From a bacterium (lineage in GTDB: Bacteria > Patescibacteriota > JABMPQ01 > JAQVVF01), in contig JAUWOX010000029.1 in assembly GCA_030611905.1 (NCBI GenBank), positions 1-10,192 of the forward strand: DNA of 10,192 nt. The letters are read 5' to 3'. The notes under the pieces were generated by a model. It had not been told where the DNA came from and did not search any database. It saw only the letters and a program-made list of their open reading frames with translations. Made by a program: the position numbers and the translations under genes. Each line of letters starts with the position of its first letter. Position 1 is the first letter of the stretch. This document shows, in pieces, positions 1 to 5,046 of the stretch.

Positions 1-1609
1 CTATCCCTCCATGGGGCGGAGTACCATATTCAAAAGCATTAATCATATGACCGAATTTTTTATCCACTTCTTCTTTAGAATAACCAACTATCTCAAATGC
101 TTTATACATAATTTCAGGATCATGATTTCGAATAGCACCACTACTTAATTCATAACCATTGCAAATAATATCATATTGATACGCCAAAATATCTAAGGGA
201 TCTTTTTCTTCCAAAGCCTTCATACCGCCCTGCGGCATTGAAAAAGGATTATGGCTAAAATCAATCTTTCCGTCCTCTATTTCAGAATAATCAAACATTG
301 GAAAATCATAGATCCAACACCAAGCTGCTTTTTTCGGATCTTTTAATCCCAACCGCTTGCCACATTCATTCCGCACAACACCCAAGGACTCACAAACAAC
401 TCTCCATTTATCAGCTCCAAAAAATACAATGTCACCTTTTTTCGCTCCAACCTTTTTTGTAATTCCATTAATCTCTTCTTCCGATAAAAACTTTAGAATA
501 GGAGATTTTAAGTCCTCTCCATAAACGATATAAGCCAACCCGCCAGCGCCTTTTTCTTTAGCCGATTCGGTTAACAAATCAATACCTTTTCTGGAAAACT
601 TAGCCCCGTCATCAATCTTTAAAGCATGAACAACGCCACCATCTTTTATCGCATCGCTAAAAACTTTAAACTTGCAGTCTTTAACTACTTCCGAAATATC
701 CTTAATTTCTAAATCAAATCTCAAATCAGGCTTATCAGAACCATATTTATTCATCGCATCCTTGTGAGTAATTCTCGGAAATGGTTTTTTTATTATTTTT
801 TTATCTGAAAACTTTTCAGTCAGCTCAATCATTAATGGCTCAACTAAATTCCAAACATCCTCTTGTTCAACAAAAGACATTTCAAGATCAATTTGATAAA
901 AACTGCCAGCATGACGATCAGCTCTCGGGTCTTCATCCCGAAAACAAGGAGCAATTTGAAAATACTTATCAACTCCGGCTACCATCAACAATTGCTTAAA
1001 TTGCTGAGGCGCCTGCGGCAAAGCATAAAATTCTCCCGGATAAAACCTAGACGGCACTAAGAACTCCCGCGCTCCTTCTGGCGAAGAATTAGCCAGAATA
1101 GGTGTCTGCACTTCAACAAAATCTTTTTTATGAAAATATTCCCGCACATAAGAAATCAGCTTATCACGATCCATCATTATCTTCTGCAATCTTGGATGAC
1201 GCAAATCCAAATATCGATATTTCAATCTCAACTCCTCATTTACTGATTTATCCTGACTAATTGAAAAAGGAGGCGTTTTTGATTTACTCAAAACCTTAAT
1301 CTCACTAACCAAAACTTCAATCTCGCCAGTCTTTATTTTTTTATTAATCATTTCTTTCGGCCGTTCACGAACTGTGCCGGAAATATCAATTACATATTCA
1401 TCCCGTACTTTATTAGCTAGTTCAAAAGCTTGTTCGCTCTCCTTAGGATCAAAAACAACTTGAGTAATTCCATATCTATCTCTTAAATCAATGAAAATCA
1501 GCCCACCATGATCTCGCCGAGAATTAACCCAGCCAGCCAATTTCACTTCTTGATCTTTATTTTTCAATCCCAATTGCCCGCATGTATGCGTCCGATATTT
1601 ACTACTCAT
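1..1609 (-). CDS. aspS: Aspartyl-tRNA synthetase, 3' end cut off by the window edge
   Basis: This class II synthetase charges tRNA-Asp with aspartate in the cytoplasm. The window holds 536 codons from the ATG at 1609; about 55-60 residues are missing. Visible in order are an N-terminal OB-fold anticodon-binding domain (GWVNSRRDHGG near residue 26, then a strand resembling IFIDLRDR), a class II core with motif 2 (FRDEDPRADRHAG...), the bacterial GAD insertion (GGVVHALKI), and the C-terminal core with NPFSMPQGG and ELSSGAIRNHDP. The sequence stops at GTPPHGGI, just before motif 3. The GAD domain identifies the bacterial type, and the motif 2 and NPFSMPQGG regions resemble alphaproteobacterial enzymes. 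His34 in RRDHGG sits where, from memory, Pseudomonas non-discriminating AspRS has its His; discriminating enzymes have Leu. It may therefore also charge tRNA-Asn, which is an inference. Only a weak AAGAAG precedes the start. Confidence 0.97.
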   Translation of the reverse strand, partial: MSSKYRTHTCGQLGLKNKDQEVKLAGWVNSRRDHGGLIFIDLRDRYGITQVVFDPKESEQAFELANKVRDEYVIDISGTVRERPKEMINKKIKTGEIEVLVSEIKVLSKSKTPPFSISQDKSVNEELRLKYRYLDLRHPRLQKIMMDRDKLISYVREYFHKKDFVEVQTPILANSSPEGAREFLVPSRFYPGEFYALPQAPQQFKQLLMVAGVDKYFQIAPCFRDEDPRADRHAGSFYQIDLEMSFVEQEDVWNLVEPLMIELTEKFSDKKIIKKPFPRITHKDAMNKYGSDKPDLRFDLEIKDISEVVKDCKFKVFSDAIKDGGVVHALKIDDGAKFSRKGIDLLTESAKEKGAGGLAYIVYGEDLKSPILKFLSEEEINGITKKVGAKKGDIVFFGADKWRVVCESLGVVRNECGKRLGLKDPKKAAWCWIYDFPMFDYSEIEDGKIDFSHNPFSMPQGGMKALEEKDPLDILAYQYDIICNGYELSSGAIRNHDPEIMYKAFEIVGYSKEEVDKKFGHMINAFEYGTPPHGGI

Positions 1610-1639
1610 AATTCTTACTTCTTAATTCATAATAATTTT

Positions 1640-1668
1640 ATCATACTAAAAAAAAGCTTAAAAGTCAA
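1640..1668 (-). promoter_or_regulatory. Promoter of aspS
   Basis: On the minus strand there is a -35 TTGACT (1668-1663), a 17-nt spacer and a -10 TATGAT (1645-1640). This is a good sigma-70-type match. It places transcription start roughly 25 nt upstream of the aspS ATG. The -35 lies 5 nt from the -35 of the divergent promoter. Confidence 0.75.
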
Positions 1669-1673
1669 AACCC

Positions 1674-1702
1674 TTGACTAAAATTTCAATAAAGCATACA
1701 AT
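1674..1702 (+). promoter_or_regulatory. Promoter of the 1739-2113 gene
   Basis: There is a -35 TTGACT (1674-1679), a 17-nt spacer and a -10 TACAAT (1697-1702). Each hexamer is one mismatch from the sigma-70 consensus. The expected start near 1709 gives a leader of about 30 nt containing the SD. Confidence 0.8.
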
Positions 1703-1717
1703 TAATCAACGCACCCT

Positions 1718-1729
1718 GGACAAAGGAGG
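1718..1729 (+). promoter_or_regulatory. Extended Shine-Dalgarno GGACAAAGGAGG
   Basis: AAAGGAGG (1722-1729) can pair with eight bases of a standard anti-SD and sits 9 nt before the ATG at 1739, which fixes that start. The same 12-mer, or a near copy, precedes the genes starting at 2818, 3504 and 4084 on the minus strand. Confidence 0.85.
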
Positions 1730-1738
1730 GAAAGACAA

Positions 1739-2113
1739 ATGCGCATTTTTGTACTTGATGATCCAAGAACACAAGAATATTTCGAACTCTACTTACCACA
1801 ATTTAGATCTGTACTAGAAATGCACCATTCTGTAAAATCATTCATGGAAGCAATCCCGCCTCATCCTCATCCTTCCCAAGACGCAATCATTGTAATAATT
1901 GGAGTGTCGTCATATGAAACGATCTACTATCCACGAATCTATGAACAACTGCCTCCGAGAACAATCTGCATCTTTTACGTCTTTAAAGAAATGCAAGACG
2001 AACTCCCTACAGAACTAGATCCAGAAAAACCTATACTGATTCAAGATAGAATAGAAGCTGGCCAAGACATCCCACCCATGGCCGATTGGATCAAAGCCAA
2101 ATTAGACCTTTAA
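1739..2113 (+). CDS. Hypothetical protein, 124 aa, possibly a degenerate receiver-like fold
   Basis: I do not recognise this family. It is a soluble 124-residue protein without signal peptide or membrane segment. The N-terminus MRIFVLDD (residues 1-8) resembles strand 1 and the acidic pair of CheY-type receiver domains. A second hydrophobic strand, AIIVIIG (49-55), lies where the phosphoacceptor strand would be, but it ends in Gly instead of Asp. A third strand, TICIFYVF (75-82), follows. The usual conserved Lys near the last strand (PILIQDRI) is not evident. If related, it would be an inactive pseudo-receiver; this reading is weak. A His/Pro-rich turn, PPHPHP, lies at 40-45. The gene is a single transcription unit with its own sigma-70 promoter, strong SD and an intrinsic terminator that begins inside the stop codon. 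It is divergent from aspS. Confidence 0.8.
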   Translation: MRIFVLDDPRTQEYFELYLPQFRSVLEMHHSVKSFMEAIPPHPHPSQDAIIVIIGVSSYETIYYPRIYEQLPPRTICIFYVFKEMQDELPTELDPEKPILIQDRIEAGQDIPPMADWIKAKLDL

Positions 2114-2138
2114 CGAGACTTACTCTCGTTTTTTTTTG
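2112..2138 (+). terminator. Intrinsic terminator of the 1739-2113 gene
   Basis: A perfect 7-bp stem AACGAGA/TCTCGTT (2112-2118 with 2124-2130) has a 5-nt loop and runs into ten T residues ending at 2138. The stem begins at the second base of the TAA stop codon, so the 3' untranslated region is almost absent. Confidence 0.92.
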
Positions 2139-2150
2139 GCCTAAACGAGC

Positions 2151-2170
2151 CCTGCCTGCCGGCAGGCAGG
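2151..2170. repeat. 20-bp perfect palindrome, copy 1
   Basis: CCTGCCTGCCGGCAGGCAGG is a perfect 20-bp palindrome in otherwise AT-rich DNA. It is made of tandem CCTG units meeting their inverse at GCCGGC. An identical copy lies at 2267-2286. It is not followed by a T tract on either strand, so it does not look like a terminator. Confidence 0.9.
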
Positions 2171-2209
2171 CAAGAAAAAATAGCTTATTTAAGCATGAAA
2201 TCATCAATT

Positions 2210-2238
2210 AACGGCTACTATCATCCATAGTAGCCGTT
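2210..2238. repeat. Hairpin between the two palindromes
   Basis: An 11-bp perfect stem (ACGGCTACTA and its complement plus one A-T pair; 2210-2220 with 2228-2238) encloses a 7-nt loop. Only three T residues follow on the plus strand and no T run follows on the minus strand, so termination is doubtful. It may be part of a repeat element together with the flanking palindromes. Confidence 0.75.
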
Positions 2239-2239
2239 T

Positions 2240-2257
2240 AATCAGCGCAAATCAGCG
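2240..2257. repeat. Tandem AATCAGCG repeat
   Basis: AATCAGCG occurs at 2240-2247 and again at 2250-2257, a 10-bp period, and leads through TTCGAAATCC into the second palindrome. A degenerate copy of the stretch 2241-2272 is found at 2936-2967. The arrangement suggests a dispersed intergenic repeat and not coding sequence. Confidence 0.7.
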
Positions 2258-2266
2258 TTCGAAATC

Positions 2267-2286
2267 CCTGCCTGCCGGCAGGCAGG
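2267..2286. repeat. 20-bp perfect palindrome, copy 2
   Basis: This is identical to the palindrome at 2151-2170, 116 bp downstream. Both are preceded by C, but the wider flanks differ, so only the palindrome itself is shared. Confidence 0.9.
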
Positions 2287-2312
2287 AGCGTTAAATCAAC
2301 TTCTATTATAAT

Positions 2313-2339
2313 AAAAAAAAAGACCCAAGCTTGAGTCTT
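2313..2339 (-). terminator. Intrinsic terminator of the 2375-2818 gene
   Basis: On the minus strand the stem AAGACTCA/TGGGTCTT (2339-2332 with 2327-2320) has an AGCT loop and is followed by a T run to 2313. One pair is G-U as minus-strand RNA but would be a C-A mismatch as plus-strand RNA, which shows the intended direction. Confidence 0.88.
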
Positions 2340-2374
2340 AAAAAGTCTTTCCCTCCGCTAAAACGAACACAACT

Positions 2375-2818
2375 CTACGCTGACGAATGCGCCAACCCTC
2401 GAGCATACGACAGAATATCTAACCAGAAACGCTGATCATCTGGACCATAAGTACCAGTCGAATCTGATTGAAGCCCCATAGCCTCGATCAAAAATGGCCT
2501 GATAACCAATGTTCCCAAACTCTCGTCATAAATTCCAATCCATCTATAATCCCATACGATATCAGTATGTACTCCGAATAATTCATAAAACTCCGAAGCA
2601 TTATACAGCCAACCAATAATCACCCAGCATCCCGTTTTATGATCCAATCCAAATCTATATCTATGAACACCATATACTGCCAACTCGAGACTAACTTCTT
2701 GCTCCTGATCTAAAAATCTAAAACTCAAACCCACTCTTGTAGGCCTTTCAGCTACCATCGTCTCAGCACATTCCAGTAAAAGTTTCCTGTCAAAATTAGC
2801 TGTTGCGCTTCTTATCAT
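2375..2818 (-). CDS. Hypothetical protein, 147 aa
   Basis: I do not recognise this protein. It is soluble, with no signal peptide or membrane helix. A charged N-terminal helix (about residues 10-25) is followed by a region of alternating strands (28-75: GLSFRFL, VSLELAVYG, YRFGLD, CWVIIGWLY). The middle is rich in aromatic residues (FYELFGVHTDIVWDYRWIGIY, stated here as two parts: FYELFG at 77-82 and DYRWIGIY at 90-97). A C-terminal helix, FWLDILSYARGLAH, covers 131-144. The start is fixed by a strong SD, AAAGGAGG, 7 nt upstream. The gene stands alone between its own promoter (2905-2933) and terminator (2313-2339), and a leader hairpin precedes the SD. Its base composition is richer in GC than secD/secF. 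Size and gene architecture resemble the 150-aa neighbour, but I see no convincing sequence similarity. Confidence 0.82.
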   Translation of the reverse strand: MIRSATANFDRKLLLECAETMVAERPTRVGLSFRFLDQEQEVSLELAVYGVHRYRFGLDHKTGCWVIIGWLYNASEFYELFGVHTDIVWDYRWIGIYDESLGTLVIRPFLIEAMGLQSDSTGTYGPDDQRFWLDILSYARGLAHSSA

Positions 2819-2843
2819 TTCCTTCCCTCCTTTGTCTTCCTAC

Positions 2844-2862
2844 GCTCGCTACAAAAGCGAGC
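2844..2862 (-). promoter_or_regulatory. Leader hairpin directly upstream of the SD
   Basis: On the minus strand GCTCGCT pairs perfectly with AGCGAGC (2862-2856 with 2850-2844) around a 5-nt loop. It lies in the predicted leader and ends 6 nt before the AGACAAAGGAGG element at 2837-2826. It could keep the SD exposed, stabilise the 5' end or bind a regulator. Which of these applies cannot be told from sequence. Confidence 0.7.
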
Positions 2863-2904
2863 TCCAGCAGATAAATCCACCAACTTTCGAAAGAACTATC
2901 CACA

Positions 2905-2933
2905 ATTTTAACATGTTACTTCAACAAAATCAA
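2905..2933 (-). promoter_or_regulatory. Promoter of the 2375-2818 gene
   Basis: On the minus strand there is a -35 TTGATT (2933-2928), a 17-nt spacer and a -10 TAAAAT (2910-2905). The TG one base upstream of the -10 makes an extended -10. The leader would be about 80 nt and contains the hairpin at 2844-2862. Confidence 0.72.
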
Positions 2934-2935
2934 AC

Positions 2936-2967
2936 GTCAGCACAAATCAGTGTAAGAAATCCCTACC
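2936..2967. repeat. Degenerate copy of the 2241-2272 repeat
   Basis: Ungapped comparison with 2241-2272 gives 26 identities in 32 positions by hand, including CAAATCAG and GAAATCCCT. The copy lies immediately upstream of the promoter at 2905-2933 and lacks an intact palindrome; the equivalent position reads CCCTACCCCGCC. Confidence 0.6.
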
Positions 2968-3012
2968 CCGCCATACCTACAAGCAAGGGCTTCCATCAAA
3001 TTATATCAAAAT

Positions 3013-3037
3013 AAAAAAGACCCAAAAAATGAGTCTT
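3013..3037 (-). terminator. Intrinsic terminator of the 3052-3504 gene
   Basis: On the minus strand the stem AAGACTCA/TGGGTCTT (3037-3030 with 3024-3017) has a five-T loop and a T run continuing to 3013. The stem is the same as in the terminator at 2313-2339, including the direction-specific G-U pair. It closes the series that includes secD, secF and apt. Confidence 0.88.
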
Positions 3038-3051
3038 AGCCTCCTACTAAA

Positions 3052-3504
3052 TCAAAGTCCATGCTGACGCAGTCCCTGCTCCAACCACCCAACAAAAGTT
3101 CGCCTCACGGAACGATAGAATCCCTCATCCATGGGAAGATCATGCTCCCAAGGATACTCTACCCATCTACAATGAATGAAACAGAATTCCGTACCTGCTG
3201 GATATTCCTGTTCCAAAATAATCAACGGTTCACCATCGACAAGCAATACCATATTGGCCGATGGATACTCGCCCGTCGTACCGACGACAACCCCACCGTC
3301 CTGCTCAACCTGTACAAACCTAGCCCGACCCATATTGAGAGGAGTACCCCTCACAATCCATCTCTCAACAATGGACGAACCAGCGTTCAATCGACGCATA
3401 GCTACTTGCAATGCCGCGACAATCTGCTCTCCTGTAATTGCTCCGCAAAGCTCTGGCGTATAAGTCGCTTCTTTACGAGTACTACGTGCTTTGTAGACTG
3501 CCAT
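3052..3504 (-). CDS. Hypothetical protein, 150 aa, downstream of apt
   Basis: I do not recognise this protein. It is soluble, with no signal peptide. A basic N-terminus (KARSTRKEA) is followed by an amphipathic helix (about 25-40, GEQIVAALQVAMRRLN), a strand-rich core (46-112, including GGVVVGTTGEY and NMVLLVDGEPLIILEQE) and a C-terminal helix (129-147). Two Cys residues, at 108 and 112, sit in EFCFIHCRW. The start is fixed by AAAGGAGG 5 nt before the ATG, within the 12-mer GGACAAAGGAGG. Only 30 nt separate it from the restored apt stop, so it is probably co-transcribed with apt, and a terminator follows within 15 nt. GC content is well above that of secD/secF, with lines near 57 percent against about 33 percent by hand count. 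Confidence 0.83.
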   Translation of the reverse strand: MAVYKARSTRKEATYTPELCGAITGEQIVAALQVAMRRLNAGSSIVERWIVRGTPLNMGRARFVQVEQDGGVVVGTTGEYPSANMVLLVDGEPLIILEQEYPAGTEFCFIHCRWVEYPWEHDLPMDEGFYRSVRRTFVGWLEQGLRQHGL

Positions 3505-3534
3505 GCTCTCCTCCTTTGTCCTAATGGACTACCT

Positions 3535-4084
3535 CTATCCTATGCAAATTACAGAATGAATCAACTCATCCGGCAAATCAATCTTTGCCCGACCTCCCAG
3601 ATCACCCAATTCCACCAAGAAAATAATTCCAACAATTTGCCCCAAAAGACTTCACCAGTTCCACAGTTGCCTCTGCAGTCCCACCAACTGCCAACAAGTC
3701 ATCAACAATCAGGACCTTTTCACCTGGCTGAATTGCATCCTCATGGATCTCAAGGCTATCAGGCCCATATTCCTTTTGAAACACAGGACTCTTCCTGACC
3801 TTCCACGGCAACTTGCCTGGCTTACGCGCTGGCACAAAACCAGCACCCAGCTCCAAAGCAACTGGCACTCCAAAAATAAATCCACGACTTTCCATTCCAA
3901 CCACTTTATCGACATTTACAGACCCTGTTCCTGTAAAAGGAGTACACAACGCCATAATCGCTTCAGTAAACAAATCGTAGTCACCCAAAATTGGAGTAAT
4001 ATCATAAAAAAGGACTCCCGGTTTTGGATAATCAGGCACTTTACGAAGTGCTGCTTTCAATGCCTCTACTCTCCTCTGCGACAT
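3535..4084 (-). CDS. apt: Adenine phosphoribosyltransferase, frameshifted near the 3' end
   Basis: APRT converts adenine and PRPP to AMP and pyrophosphate in purine salvage (cytoplasmic). From the ATG at 4084 the protein shows PDYPKPGVLFYDITP (18-32), ESRGFIFG (65-72), the flexible-loop RKPGKLP (88-93) and the PRPP-binding motif VLIVDDLLAVGGTAEA (124-139). The initial frame runs to residue 150 (...KSFGAN), then gives ten family-unlike residues and a TGA at 3604-3602. In the +1 frame, from 3633 to the TAG at 3537-3535, the family C-terminus continues perfectly (VGIIFLVELGDLGGRAKIDL...). The joined length of about 182 residues is normal for APRT. A 2-bp deletion near 3634 would restore a family-like GAN-x-VG junction. 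This may be a true mutation, an assembly error or, less likely, recoding. The active-site motifs lie upstream of the shift. The strong SD is GGACGAAGGAGG (4101-4090), 5 nt from the ATG. It lies 66 nt downstream of secF. Confidence 0.93.
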
Positions 4085-4103
4085 CGTCTCCTCCTTCGTC
4101 CGC

Positions 4104-4119
4104 CCAAAGCGAACTTTGG
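4104..4119 (-). promoter_or_regulatory. UUCG-loop hairpin in front of the apt SD
   Basis: On the minus strand CCAAAG-TTCG-CTTTGG forms a 6-bp stem with a UUCG tetraloop, although the closing pair is G-C and not the most stable C-G. It ends two bases before the GGACGAAGGAGG element. No T run follows, so it is unlikely to be a terminator. It may limit read-through structure, protect a processed 5' end between secF and apt, or keep the SD free. Confidence 0.6.
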
Positions 4120-4150
4120 TTCTTGGTCTTACTAACTTAAGTCTTAGATC

Positions 4151-5041
4151 TTACCGCTTTCCACGTCTTTCCCATTCAACAAGCAATGGACTAGCTAAAA
4201 ATATTGAAGAGTACGTACCAACAATCACACCAATCATTAAAGCAAAAACAAACCACTTAATCGTTTCTCCTCCGAACAAGTATAACGCCAAAAGAACAAG
4301 AAAAGTAGTTATTGATGTTGATAAAGATCTAACCATGGTTTGATTAACACTTCGTTCCACATTCACTTCAAAATTAACTGCTGAATTCTTCAATACATTA
4401 TAACGCACCCGATCAAAAACAACAATAGTATCATTGATTGAATATCCCAAAACCATAAGCAAGGCTGTCACAAATAAAGTATCAACCTCTACACCCATAA
4501 ACCTACCCAAAATTGCAAATACACCACAAGTAATTATTACATCATGCGCCAAAGCTACAATTGCGCACATTCCCATTTTCCAGGAAGCAATCGTTGATGA
4601 CATCTTTCTAAAAACATAAGCAATATACAAAACAATACAAATTACCACCACAATTATAGAAACATAAGCCTTGTCCTTTAGCTCCTTGCCAATACTTGGA
4701 CCAATAGATTCAAAACGCAATTCATTAACTTTACCGAAATCTTTCTTCAAATTTTTCAAGACCTTATTCCTCTGCTCGTTAGTTAGATCTTTGGCTTTAA
4801 CAATAACTGCTTCATCGCCCGAAGGCTGAACAGAGGCCACGCCCAAATCCAATCCCCCTAATTTTTCCCTAACAATATTAACATCAGGTCTGCCTTTTTC
4901 AAACTCAACTTCCATCAATGTTCCACCAGTAAAATCAATACTAGGCTTCAAGCCAAAAAATATCAAAGCTAAAATTGACAAACCAACAAGGATGCCGGAA
5001 ATAATAAAATAAATTTTTCGGTTCTTTATTATTTTGAACAT
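4151..5041 (-). CDS. secF: Protein translocase subunit SecF
   Basis: SecF forms with SecD an inner-membrane complex that uses the proton-motive force to help complete Sec-dependent export. The 296-residue length is normal. TM1 (about 12-31) is followed by the family signature DFTGGTLMEVEF (36-47), a periplasmic P1 domain (about 45-120) and five further helices (about 125-145, 158-180, 188-208, 243-258, 265-286). The diagnostic LGYSINDTIVVFDRVR (198-213) carries the conserved Asp204 and Asp210 of the proton path region. The ATG at 5041 lies 5 nt after the secD stop, so the two genes are probably translationally coupled; there is no good SD. The tail is basic (ERRGKR). Confidence 0.97.
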   Translation of the reverse strand: MFKIIKNRKIYFIISGILVGLSILALIFFGLKPSIDFTGGTLMEVEFEKGRPDVNIVREKLGGLDLGVASVQPSGDEAVIVKAKDLTNEQRNKVLKNLKKDFGKVNELRFESIGPSIGKELKDKAYVSIIVVVICIVLYIAYVFRKMSSTIASWKMGMCAIVALAHDVIITCGVFAILGRFMGVEVDTLFVTALLMVLGYSINDTIVVFDRVRYNVLKNSAVNFEVNVERSVNQTMVRSLSTSITTFLVLLALYLFGGETIKWFVFALMIGVIVGTYSSIFLASPLLVEWERRGKR

Positions 5042-5046
5042 AGAAA

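Noticed and set aside
2210..2238. Additional intrinsic terminator
   Set aside because: The stem is strong, but no T run of useful length follows on either strand.
2151..2286. CRISPR array
   Set aside because: Only two palindromic units occur, separated by structured and not spacer-like DNA, and no third repeat or cas gene is present.
2832..3014. 60-aa plus-strand open frame
   Set aside because: It overlaps the leader hairpin, minus-strand promoter and degenerate repeat, and has no SD.
3061..3798. 245-aa open frame on the plus strand
   Set aside because: It lies antisense to the 150-aa gene and apt, both of which have strong SDs; its composition is low-complexity (Ser, Pro, Gln rich) and it has no SD.
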